The notes under the pieces were generated by a model. The model worked only from the letters and a program-made list of their open reading frames with translations. It was not told where the DNA came from and did no database searches. A program made the position numbers and the translations under genes. Positions 49,701 through 60,431 of a stretch of 64,000 nucleotides of DNA are shown piece by piece (within the stretch, counting starts at the first letter, position 1; each line of letters begins with the position of its first letter). Origin of the DNA: Pelodera strongyloides (Eukaryota; Nematoda; Chromadorea; Rhabditida; Rhabditidae). The stretch spans positions 62,001 to 126,000 of the forward strand of contig JAANDG010000241.1 of NCBI GenBank assembly GCA_036852015.1, given 5' to 3'.

Positions 49701-51669
49701 TTTTCCCTGCTATATATGTAGGCACATCATCCGAACAGAGTTTCTCGACTGGCACACATAATTATCACCAATATATTGAACACCAAACCAACTATTATTT
49801 ATATATCGATCAATGTTTTTGTAAAAAAAAAATTAACTTGTAACATACTTTACTTGCTCCAATATTGTCGTCTTTCCAGATTCTGCCGCTCCTACAATAT
49901 AATAATATTAATAATAATTTAATAATTTACTATTACAATAGGTAAATTAGAAATATTAGTCGACGAAGATGGATCAATTATGGGCCCGTCAACTCACATT
50001 TTTATTCGTCTTCTTTGGCCTATGGCTAGATGTCATTATATTTTCATTCCCTTTTTCTTTCACTATAATTTTCTATCACGGCAACTAACAATTGTAAACA
50101 AAGACACATATTTCGATTCATGTTCCGATAATAAAATACCCTAATAAGTTTTTTCAATAATATTGAAATATTTCCCTTTTATTCAATTACAATTTCCATT
50201 TCCCTATAGCCTATAGTCCTATAGTGCATACCACCCTCACATCCGTTTATTGCATTGAATTTCTGTTTAAAGCGAAATGCTAGCCCCTTTGGAAAATTTG
50301 CATATGATAAGCAAATCATATGTATCCTATGCTAATTTTGCGCGATCGTCCACGACAATCGCGCAAAATTAGCATAGGATACGTAGGATTTGCTTATCAT
50401 ATGCAAATTTTCCAAAGAGGCTGGCATTTCGCTTTAATAAAAGTTGATTTGTTAGCCATTTGGTAGCTAGTAACCAAGACGACTAAACATTCATTACCTA
50501 ACAATCGAATCAAATTCAAGGTCACTCGTGAAACGATAATTCAAAAATAACAGTGTCACGTGTAAATGATCATAAAAGAATAATGTGAAATATTATAAAC
50601 TAATAAATAAATTATAAAAATGTAAAACTAATATATCACTTTTATCTATTGATATCATACAGAGAACACCTTTTTAAACAGTAATGATAGAAGTTAAAAC
50701 AAAGGTTGACTGTTCTTCAGGGCCCCAAAGGGGTCCCTGCAGTCCGCTCTGGTCTACCGAAGTGGTGCGCTCCAGAGAATAGGTCATCTTTGATTACGGA
50801 ATGGGTGACCAGCCCTGATCCAAGAAACCTTTCCAAGTTTTCACCTGGTAGCGTTTTTACCACCCGGTCGGTGCAACCAGCCGCGAGAATTGAACCCCGG
50901 TCGTGTGTGTGGTGAGTAGCAGCGCTAGCTGTATCCCAGTCCAATAAGGTAACCACATTTCGAGTATTTTGTGATAAGCGATAAAAAGGAGACGATTTGA
51001 ATTGACCTACCATCTTAAAATTTCCAATATATTTCCAACCAACCTAACAATATCAACCGTATCGTCTGATAGTTCTCATCGCTGTCTTCTTGTGTTTGTT
51101 GTGGCATCGGAGTGGCGGCCCGAATCTCATTTATAACCTGAAATAATATTTTTAAAATATATGGGAACTTTGTTGATTGCACAGCTCCTTATACAGCGTA
51201 ATACTAATTGAAAAAAGTGCTTTTATCCGTAGAATGATTCACACGTCGATGATGCGAGATAACATGTTTCCGAAACGTATGCTGGTTATATGCAAATTAA
51301 TGTATATTTCGACTGAAATAGATCTAACTAGCTACTTTGCAGTTCGCACACAATGTATGAGAATAAGTTGTCTAGCCAAAGTTTCAAATCTTCGTGTTAT
51401 ACTGCTGTTGCGCTGTGCACAATTGCAAATATATGCGTGAAGCGCAAGAATAACCCTGTTTATTACTACAACTTATTCTAATTCTCTTCGCATCTATAAA
51501 AGAATAATGCTTGTGGTTATTTGCTATTTTATACTGTTCTTTAAATTCCATTTTCTACGGCAAAAACAAAAAGGTTTGAGTTTTGCCTTGCATGCACCTT
51601 CAAAAATTAGGACCCTTTGCAATTTGAAGTCGTGTTGATTAAAGCAAGAACTGCGGATGAATTTCCCAT
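46756..51669 (-). CDS. Divergent G-protein alpha subunit
   Basis: Heterotrimeric G-alpha, about 340 aa. Exons: 51669-51652 (MGNSSA, a myristoylation-type start; least certain), 51137-51044, 49891-49849, 49464-49323, 49164-49075, 48672-48608, 48190-48062, 47808-47679, 47319-47166, 46913-46756; all phases agree. Landmarks: P-loop GAAESGKTT (usual GAGESGKST), helical domain ([12 protein letters not shown] ... NLNDSTKYFLD), switch [13 protein letters not shown] (usual DILRTRVKTTGI), switch [18 protein letters not shown] in place of NKxD, and VATDTEK for CATDTxN. It ends KVFKILLKK, about eight residues short of the usual receptor-contacting tail. It resembles the diverged nematode GPA set; I cannot name the ortholog. 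Altered residues suggest unusual nucleotide handling. Confidence 0.85.
46930..47040. repeat. MITE fragment in the last G-alpha intron
   Basis: CTTTAAAGCGGAATAGC followed by TATATGCAAATTCATG resembles one end and the interior of the TTTAAAGCGAAAT family. The other end is not recognisable. Confidence 0.4.
48214..48370. mobile_element. MITE in a G-alpha intron
   Basis: Inverted ends TTTAAAGCAGTATTGTATCT and GGTACAATACTCCTTTAA with mirrored AAATTTGC words inside. It lies 24 bp from the acceptor of the exon at 48190-48062. Confidence 0.75.
50266..50437. mobile_element. MITE with TTTAAAGCGAAAT ends, near-perfect palindrome
   Basis: TTTAAAGCGAAATGCTAGCC at the left and its complement at the right. 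Arms of about 80 bp meet at GCGCGATCGTCCACGACAATCGC with only a few mismatches. In an intron of the G-alpha gene. Confidence 0.85.
50703..50960 (-). mobile_element. SINE B, tRNA-derived
   Basis: On the minus strand the head holds A-box-like (ACAGCTAGCGCTGC) and B-box (GGTTCAATTCTC) sequences, followed by a body ending GGGACCCCTTTGGGGCCCTG. The body recurs, truncated, at 33945. It lies in a G-alpha intron in the same orientation as the gene. Confidence 0.7.
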
Positions 51670-51835
51670 GGCGAGGTTGCCAATAATCATTCGAACATAG
51701 TTTTTGTTATAAGAAAGGTTTATTGATTACAGAAATAACATATAATCAAAAGGCAACCCTTAGACGGTTACCCACCTACTAAACAAGTGTATGAAATACG
51801 GCAAAAAAAATTATCTTGCAGCAAAAATCTTTTGA
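51652..51835. promoter_or_regulatory. Probable bidirectional promoter region
   Basis: The proposed G-alpha start (51669, minus) and the Lys-rich gene start (51835, plus) are divergent and 165 bp apart. A TTATCTTGCAG at about 51810-51820, 14 bp before the plus-strand ATG, could be a spliced-leader acceptor. No TATA box was seen. This depends on the short first G-alpha exon being right. Confidence 0.35.
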
Positions 51836-54800
51836 TGGATCCAAAAGTTGCTACGATTACGGGAGAAGTTGGTACGACACGTGAAGAAAGTTCATCATCG
51901 GAAACAGAGGAGTCAACGAGGTGTCGGTCAACTAGAAGGAGACGAAGTGCGGGGAAAGAGGCCAAACCACAGGGGAAGGGTGGAAGTAAGGTAGGTCACA
52001 TAACTTACAGATTAGTTGTTTTAATTGTTCAACATTGAAGGCCGCAGTGGACACTAGACAAGGAAATCGCCATTAAGTGCTGACTATAAGTGCGCTATAT
52101 ATGTGCAACCTAGACGCAGTCCTCCACCGCTTCTTTTGACCTTTTGTCTCCAGCGCTTTCTTTAACACACATTTTTTTACTCGCGCGCTTCTTTTAACAC
52201 GCTTCTTTTGACGCGCCTGTTTTGAGTCCCGCGCCTCCTTTTACTCCCGTGCTTCATTTAGCTTGAACAATCCAAGTTTAGGAAAGGAAACGATCAACGT
52301 TTACTTCATTCAAGAAAAGGAAATTGAAAAAGTCTGTAAGTGAGGAAAATGTTATTAATAAAAAGTATTAATGTAAAGCCTTCTTACTATACCGTAATCA
52401 ACTAATCTGCTTTTCATATACTTCTTTTATTGGATAATTTCCTTTTAGACGACAAAAACAAAAAGGCATTCAAAGGAAGCTGCATTAAAATCAGTTGCAC
52501 AAAGCGTAAGTATTCCACTTCTCTTTTTTTTAAATTGACATTGTAGTTGAGTAGTGTTTCATAAATATTTACACTAACGTTTCATAAATATTTACACTAA
52601 AGCAACTATTGTTTAATTGGGTTTTTATTGAACCGCGTAAGTGATTTTAAAAATTGTTTGAGAATGCACGAGTTGGGTGTTTTAAATTTCTTGTGATTAC
52701 ATTGTACATTATTTATGTTATTACAGGAAATTCCAAACTCTGAGGGCCAGGCTCCAGCCAGGGACATTGGTGGAGCGAGTTTAAAGGTAGTTATTATTGG
52801 TCTATTGGATAGGACAATATGACACTCATGGAAGATCCCGAGGTACCTGGGAATGCCCGGCATCAAGAACGCGAACCTTCACCTATCGCCGCGCAACATT
52901 TGAATGGTGCGGGGCGCAAACTGAATGGGTCGGTGCAAAAAATCGCGCAGTGGATGCGCCGCGCAACGTGAGCGCTAAAGTCGTGAGCACCCAAGTCGCC
53001 AAAAAATCATACTACTCTTCACTACTACCTTTTTAGGAGCAAGGTGATAAGAACGATCCAAAAGGTTGGCGTTTACGAAATAATTATTTAAAAAATTAAT
53101 TACGTTTGGAAGGATTCTCTGCACTGAAGCAAAATTTTGACTAATTGGAAGAAACATACAAATAGATAAAAACGCCATTTATAGAAGAAAAACCCAAAGG
53201 ATACACTTCCCCATTCGAAAATATTAAAGAAACTCCGCAGAACTGCGCTGACGTGACGAAGGTGGGGGGAACAGTTTGAATGCATTATATTGTCCAAGTG
53301 TCCCGTATGTGCCGGAAATGCCCCTTTTACCCTTTCAGCTTGGTATGCGAGCCCCTCTAACCAGCACAGGTGGAAATACAGCCGGAGCACCAGAAGAAGA
53401 AGTAAACTTAATTGTGAAGTCATACGAAGGATGTGTAAAGTGGGTTGAGGATTATTTCCGCGTTTTGTATTACAGCACTAAAAGCTATCGTGTTAACAGG
53501 GAAGATCGCCAGTGCGACGCGGCAAGCCCGCCTCGTAACGAGGAGCGTGCCAAGGAAAATTGACACGCTCCGCGCAATTCCCGCGCAATTTTCCAGATTT
53601 TTTAAGAATTTGTCACATATTTGGGCGATTCTGCCTTAGGAAGCGCTACACGATAGCTGTGTTCCGTAACATCATTACAACCGGTACCAGTCTCTGTTTG
53701 TTGGCGACAACGTTTTGACCAACTTTACCCTATTTATGCATACTTCAGGCTATCAAAGAAACTTAAATCTTACCACGGACTGCGGTTGGCGGCCTCAGCC
53801 CTAATGTTGGTTGGAGGCATTATGATTTTAATATCCGGTGTGTTTTTGATAAAAATGCTAATGCATGAATTTTTATGTGTTTGATTGCGAGCTCGAATTC
53901 TGTGCGGAACCAATGTATTCTATGAAAAAAGTTCTTTAAAAAACGGCATATAATGCAGTGAAATTCTTCCGCCAGCACGAAACAAAACCACACATCAACC
54001 TCTTAAAAAATACTTCATTCAGGTATCGGCGCCATGAAGAAAAACTCGAGTACGCCTGATTTGACCACAGAATGGACTTCTTGGTCAGAATGTGATGATG
54101 AAAATATGAAATATGTGAGCTATTTTCACAAATCCATTTGAGCCCATTTGGCGGAAACCATTTGGTGACCACTTGGTGACCATTTTCTCACAGAGAAAAA
54201 CATGTGTATTGAGGTCTTTAATTTAAATTATGCACAATTCAGCGAAGTAAGGCAGACGAGGAGCAAAAACAACTATGTGATTGCCCGGAATCTTGTATTG
54301 ACACTGAAACTCCACAAAGACTCAAATTCCATGTGGTTGGTAAAATTTAGTGTATAGCTTCTGTCAATTAGTTAGTAGTGTTTTCCATATCTATTGTCTA
54401 TTGACTTGTTTATTCTTAAGCACCTAGACATCAGTATACTAAATCATTTGACGGGCATATTATGGACTTTATGCCTAAACACAGTAGGAAAACGACAATG
54501 ATCTCATAAAATATTGATTAGAGATATAAGTCATGTGAAATGGAGGTTTATTCGAGATACAGATAGATACGACTTAGGAAGCCCACAACATTGTCTTACA
54601 GTTAGCCTAAACTCCTCTATTGTAATTGGGCTATTTTCATATTTTCATAATCGATTATATCTTATTGACATATCTTAGGACCCACAAACCGGCACAGTTG
54701 CATGGCCGTTTGAGTCGACCAGGACGTTCTTTATAGTGGAAACTGAAGTCAGAACGACCCCGACTCCAGTAACAACGAAAAAGGCTCTGACGAAAAAGAA

Positions 54801-54981
54801 AGCAGAAATTAAAGGGACGAAAGGGGGCTCGGGCACAAAACCGCCACCAAAAAAGCCCACAAAAGAAGATAAAACAAAAGATAATGTAGCCCCAGTGAAT
54901 CAGGAGAAAACAAAATTTAATTTGGAAAATACAAGCAAGAAAAACGAAACGTCAACTGAAAATGTTTTAATGGGAGATTGA
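51835..54981 (+). CDS. Lys/Ser-rich protein of unknown function (283 aa)
   Basis: Eight exons: 51835-51990, 52449-52505, 52727-52786, 53037-53064, 53339-53401, 54023-54114, 54243-54335, 54679-54981. Phases agree throughout and the total is 852 nt. The N-terminal part is Ser/Glu then Arg-rich (EESSSSETEE, RSTRRRRS). Around exons 6-7 is a Trp/Cys segment (TEWTSWSECDDEN, then CDCPESC). The last exon opens with a conserved-looking stretch (AWPFESTRTFFIVETEV) and ends Lys-rich. No signal peptide or membrane segment. I do not recognise the family; the basic low-complexity parts suggest a nuclear or nucleic-acid-associated protein, which is inference. Exon 5 borders are the least certain. Confidence 0.6.
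52125..52260. repeat. Irregular CGCGCTTCTTTTAAC-type repeats
   Basis: Four to six diverged units of the form CGCxCTTCTTTTAACACG lie in intron 1 of the Lys-rich gene. Composition on this strand is strongly pyrimidine-biased. Confidence 0.6.
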
Positions 54982-54986
54982 ATAAA
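54981..54986 (+). terminator. Poly(A) signal overlapping the stop codon
   Basis: The stop TGA (54979-54981) shares its last A with AATAAA, giving TGAATAAA. A T-rich stretch follows about 10 bp later, so the 3' UTR would be only a few tens of bases. Confidence 0.6.
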
Positions 54987-55157
54987 ATGATTTTTTTTTT
55001 CGCTTTCTTGGTTAATATGATGATATCGATTAAATTTTAGAAAAAATGAATTATGGTATTGTAAACATGGTTTTAGTTAGTTCAGTTAGGAATTCCAACA
55101 GCAAAAAATGCAGATCTTCTGCGCCAAAAACATAAGCAGCCATTTTTATTTCGTCTG

Positions 55158-55438
55158 CATAAGGGGGCTAATCTGTGATTAGCTTTCTGCGATTTATGGA
55201 CTACTATGCGAAAATTATTGATGAATGTTCACGAAAATTACCGGTCTGCTTTATTTTCGCCTTGGGTCCCTCAGGGAGGAACTTAGGAAGTAAGGTAGTG
55301 GAACATAAAATTATTTAAAACGGAATGTAATTGGTAACTTACCGCTTCGGTATGTAAAGCTCCGGTGCCAGGATTACTTTTCTTCAGATCCCCATTGGTC
55401 TCTGCGGGCACTACCGGAGTTGCATTTCCGACCGTGCC
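55158..55438 (-). CDS. Putative exon(s) of an unknown minus-strand gene
   Basis: 55438-55343 is a 96-nt stretch (32 codons, open only in phase 0) with a good acceptor (TTAATTTCAG) and donor (GTAAGTTA), encoding GTVGNATPVVPAETNG and onward. A possible short terminal exon at about 55184-55158 would add ISPLMQTK and a stop. A candidate upstream exon near 56058 (TTTCAG then an ATVPEAENNA-like frame) has no matching donor, so the gene is incomplete in my reading. It would converge on the Lys-rich gene. Confidence 0.3.
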
Positions 55439-55574
55439 CTGAAATTAATCGATATTTACATTTTTTACCGTAATCTGTGAATATGTATTCACATATCACG
55501 TTACGGTAATCGAAATAGTAACACTAACTAAAACACGCCTTTGCTAGTGTCCTAGCTTCAATACTTTTATCCTT

Positions 55575-55890
55575 TAAAGGGATAGGTTCACCTCGAATTG
55601 CACCTTTTTTATAATTTATGTTGATAGTATGACCTATGACGGACAAAATGCGAAAATTGCAGTAAATTTCCTTTGCTCCCCGTAGTTGGAGAGCTTGCTC
55701 AAAAAAGCGAAACTACCTCGAATCTATAAAACAATTGGAGTACCGCAGCCATGGTAAGTGGGAAATAGCGCAGCAGGGCTGGAGACGCTAGAAAATAGAG
55801 GGCCCTTTTATCATCCTCTGTCTATCACAACAATATCTGCACCTCCAGCCCTCCTGCGCTATTTCCCACTTACCATGGCTGCGGTATAAT
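55575..55890. mobile_element. MITE fragment, TTTAAAGGGA family
   Basis: Left end TTTAAAGGGATAGGTTCACC. The interior shares CAGGGCTGGAGACGCTAG and TATCACAACAAT with the 42005 element. The central palindrome ACCGCAGCCATGGTAAGTGG is mirrored at about 55865-55885. No right terminal repeat was found. Confidence 0.7.
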
Positions 55891-56309
55891 TTATTTGAAT
55901 TAGCCGTAAAAGTACAAAAAATCCAACCATCTTTCCGTGCAGCTTTTGGCACGCGTTGCCCATTTTTGACTATTGATTTTTTTTTATAAAATCAGGCAGA
56001 AAATTTGAAGTGGAACTTCATTGCATTATTCTCGGCCTCGGGGACCGTTGCTTCTGAAATAGATTTTTTTAATCAATTGAATGAAACAATGAAGCGAATT
56101 CACTTGCAATTAATTTATTTGCAAGCAAAAAAAAGATGAAAATGAGCAAATAAATTAGACCTTTACACACTAACGCGTACATGGATAAGTCTCGCTTTCC
56201 ATAAACTCATGTGATTCATTTGGTTGAGGACATTTTCCACTACTTCCATTTACAACAATAACAAAAATTTCGAGCGTTTAGTGCTAGCAAATTACAATCA
56301 CAATATATG

Positions 56310-57250
56310 AAATTTCTAGTCTGCGTTTCGGTCTGGCTAGGGACCCGCAGGCGAAAAATAAACGTAAACTTAGGGACTTGATTTATGGCTCATTGAATAG
56401 AGCGTGTTCACATTACACAGAAAAAGTCCTTTCCTCTTGATAAACGATACATCACTTTTCGAGAAACTATTATATTATACTTACTTACGGAAAGCTTACG
56501 GAAAGAAACTATTATATTATACTTACCCGAATTACTTACGGAAAGCGTACATTGTAACCCCCCAAAAGAACGGTGGCCCCGCCCCTTTTCCGTATGTACG
56601 TCACTGCTCTCCGCCTCTCACAAACTATCTCGGGAGTGGCCGGACGGACTGAAAGAGATGGCAGGCGGCGCTGGCAGCGTGCCACCATGTAAAAAGAAAA
56701 GATACTCAGTCATTTTTCGGCGCGAATTCAAAAAGTAATGTTTGCTCATAGAAAAAAAACTGTCGGGAATAATAAAGGGAAATTAACACATTAATTCAAG
56801 CAATGCTCAAGGAACATTCAGAAAAAAATACAGGATGGGGCACCCAATTTGCGCTGAGTTACAGCCCGGAATGCTCGTTTTGCAAGCTAAATATGCGTTT
56901 TCTATAACAAAAATTCTGTGGGGAATTTTTTCCTCAAACTTTGCAAATAAGTTAAAGATGCTTTAAATACACTATACAGAAGTTTTCAACTTGGGGCGTC
57001 AAGTTTTTCACCAATTTTCGATTTGAAAGTATTCCTTAGAGATAGATGTGACCTTTCTAACTATCTTAGATGAAATTGTCGTTGCCGATTTACTATATAT
57101 CCGAAATTTCATAAGAAAATAACCAATTTTAAGGCTATTTCCTTCTTAGGGTACTGTAATCCCATTGTACGCTTTCTCTTTGTTGAAGGCCGCGCCCTTT
57201 TTCGCGGGCGTGCGGGTCCCTAGGTCTGGCCGTTTCTTACGAAGTCTGAA
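56310..57250. repeat. Possible 0.9 kb element with imperfect inverted ends
   Basis: GGTCTGGCTAGGGACCCGCA at about 56330 is mirrored by TGCGGGTCCCTAGGTCTGGCC at about 57207. The interior has a tandem duplication (two copies of GAAACTATTATATTATACTT at 56459-56550) and no coding capacity. Confidence 0.5.
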
Positions 57251-57734
57251 CGTGCAAAAGCACATTTCTGTGAGCGCCATATGACGTTAATAATTGTATT
57301 TTCCATGATGTTTTCCAAGTGTTTTTCACTATTTTCTGGCCAAAACAGCTGACATTAAAGCAGGTGCAGGTGGATATCATATATGGCTTATTGAAAAAAA
57401 CACAATTATTCAAAAAAGGTAAGTCGGAAAAACCTTCGAGTACAAAAAGCCTTGAGATTGTTTTCCAGATAATATTTTCAACTTTTGTGAGTCATGTATG
57501 TGTCTCAAACTCAGATCCAGATGCGTATACGTACATATAATAGAGTACGAGCGGTCTGTATATTGGATAATACGTATGTACTCTTTTCTTATTAGAATGA
57601 GATACAATATTTAGCCTCTTGTTGTGGATCATACAATATATGCATACAAATTTGACGCGACATCACAAGTCTGTTTAGAAGATATTATGTAAAAACTTGT
57701 GACGTAAACGTAATGTCACGTTTTGAGTGCTTAG

Positions 57735-58645
57735 TCATGTAGATGTAGTAGCTTATTAGAAAGGTAGAAATAAGGTTCGAGCTTTAGCTAGTCCAGCTAT
57801 CCAGTAAAAACAATAAAACTTAGCCATAGATGGCCTAGCCCGAAGACGTCGAGCAATTTGTCATCTGGAACTCGTCGCCTAATGCTGAGGACCTCTGGGG
57901 AACAAGTCATAAGCTCACTTTTAAACTGTATTGTACCACCCTTGAATAAAGGCGTAAAATATGTATTTATTTTTAAGAATTCTTACGTTAATACGATATA
58001 GAACAATGACTAACAATAAGAAGAACCTCATTATATATTACTCCACACGCCTGGGAAACGGAGCCTTTTCAATAATTATTTTTCATTGGAAACGAAAGAA
58101 AACCATGTGAATTGATCCAAGGAGTAAGGACAAGAAACGAATACGTATTCTGGACTTGGATTTATTCTTCGTCAGAAATAGGAATTTAAACACTTTACCT
58201 TTCCAACAAATGCACAGAGATAAATCAATGTGATTACCGGGCGCAATTTTTGATTCTAAATACTAAAATGACGAATTTGATCTGTGCTTTACTTATATAA
58301 CTTATAATTGTTATAAAGCAGATATTAAAATAATAAATGGTTGTAAATATTGTAAATAATAAATGTAAAATGCAATAAAATATTCTCTATTTAATGCAAA
58401 AGTAGCAAACATTAAAGGACCAAACCTTCAGGTGTGACTTATTTTCACAATAATTTTTACAAAACCTTAAAGCAATAAATTATGAATGAAAAAGCCCAAA
58501 AGGGAAGAAAAACAATGATCAAAAGTTTTTCATGCGTCTGACCTAGCCTGCGAATTACTATATCCTATATCATGTAAAAACAATCGGGGCGTGTGACGCT
58601 AAAGCTCGAACCTCATTTGTACCTTTCTAAGCTACTACACGAGGC
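57735..58645. mobile_element. Element with 45 bp inverted ends containing a SINE fragment
   Basis: Left TGTAGTAGCTTATTAGAAAG ... AAGGTTCGAGCTTTAGC and right GCTAAAGCTCGAACCTCA ... TTTCTAAGCTACTACA are inverted copies. The 0.8 kb between them has no long open frame and includes the SINE A fragment at 57833. Confidence 0.6.
57833..57965 (+). mobile_element. SINE A 3' fragment
   Basis: TAGCCCGAAGACGTCGAGCA onward matches the body of the 45730 copy over about 125 bp with scattered changes. The tRNA-like head and A tail are missing. Confidence 0.8.
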
Positions 58646-58649
58646 GGTT

Positions 58650-60430
58650 TTTCGAAATAATCCGTCATAATCAACACATTACCGTAATCAGTGTGCATCT
58701 TCTATTGGTTGTCAGGGTAACACGTATGATGGTCCTCTTATCATTGGTCCTTACGGTATGATTGAACCCAACATGGTTGCTTCGTGAATAAAAAACTTTC
58801 GTCTTTTAATTGAAAGCTTTACTTTGAATAGTTTTTCTCTGAAACTTAAAGAAACACTGGCAAAAATCAATAGAAAAATGAAAGAAAATTAGTTTCCAGA
58901 CAAGTGGGACAGAACCACAAACGAATAGTATAGTACTGGAAAGGGTGGGTACTTTAATTGTTTCGCACCGTCATTTAATTTCTCTCCGGGAACGTTTCCC
59001 GGGTAACAATAATGAAAAATAAGGAGGAAAAGAAGAGGACAATAATATCTTAGGAAGTGGGAATACGATATGATCAACGGAAAGATTTTCTTAGTTAATT
59101 ATTTGGAAACTGTGTCCGGAAAATTATTGGACGAAGTGTCACTTGTGCAAAAGCAGACTAACAAGTGTACGACAGGTGCATCCGGAGGTGCACCCCGTGC
59201 GCGCACATTTGAACTTCTGGTGGCGAGCATTATGAGCTTGGCGAAAGAGTGGCGAAAGCATGGCGAAAGTTTTTCGGCGAGAGTGCCCCGACGACTGGGC
59301 GGAAATACAAAATATCGACACGGAGCCAGGAAACAGGCGCGCGGAGATTTCGCCATGTTCTCGCCTGAAGCCCTCCTTCCCCGCACATCATAGGCGTAAA
59401 ATTGGCTGCTCCACATGGACCCCACCCAATCTTTTTTTGCGCGGTGCTTCATCGAATCAACTAGCGCGGAACCCTGCAATCATGTCAGTTGATTGTCAAA
59501 TCTGGTAACGGGATGTCTATAGCTCTGTAACTGTAAAGGGTGCGCAATTGAGCCCCTCGCACAATTGAGACCCCCAATGTTTTGTTAACTTCTGTCAGGC
59601 GTCTTGAAAACCAGGGCTCAACATTCAGTCTCAGTTTTCCTTCAGTCTCGTGCCATCTAGTGTTCTTGTGCTTTAATCACAGAGTTCGTGACTCTTATCT
59701 AAAGAATGACCAAGCGCGTGGGAAGGGTATTACATAGTTCGCTAATTTTGTATTTTAGATTTTTACCTTTCTACATAATACTGCTCTCTACATTTGGTAA
59801 TACTGCATCACAGTTGTAGTTCACATTTGTACCTTGCTCAAACTTGTATGGTGCTTCTGCGATAGAAATTCAACTCAAAACACCGCTTTCGTCACTGATT
59901 CTACTACAATATCAAAATTATTTATGGCTCCAATAAGATACTACTTCTGTTGATATTCTTTCTTTTTTTTACCAAGTGAAACTGTTATTTGAAGTTAAAG
60001 TTGAGTGTTCAGATTGTAAATTGATGCAATATTTCTTATCATTTTCTTGACAGGAAGTTCCCCTTAATCAGCCAAAGTTTTAATACATATGCTGGCAAAT
60101 TATTGATTTGTCATTTGGTATCATAAAGTAACCTGCAAACTATTCTTATGGTTACGTTACCACCCCAATAGCTCTGCGTATCTTTTTGTACCGTAAATTG
60201 TTAGACGCTTTTTCTGACGTTCCTCATTGTGAGTTGAAGTGCACGATTTTTTTTTCAGGATTGCTCTACTTTAGACTTTAGACTTTAGGAATTCAATATA
60301 GGTGAATCTTTATACATATATATCATTAATAACCAACCATCTATTATTATCATGTCTCACCAGCGCCATTACTGACATTTCGTTTCACATACGTATTTCC
60401 AGAACTCATGATTTTCAGAAATAATAAATA
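58650..60430. other. Intergenic DNA, no gene seen
   Basis: A GC-richer patch at about 59170-59400 with repeated GGCGAAAG words gives overlapping open frames on both strands (59070-59508), but these have no splice or family support. Confidence 0.4.
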
Positions 60431-60431
60431 A

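Noticed and set aside
59070..59508. Overlapping open frames on both strands
   Set aside because: The GC-rich GGCGAAA patch lowers stop density; no splice sites or family features.
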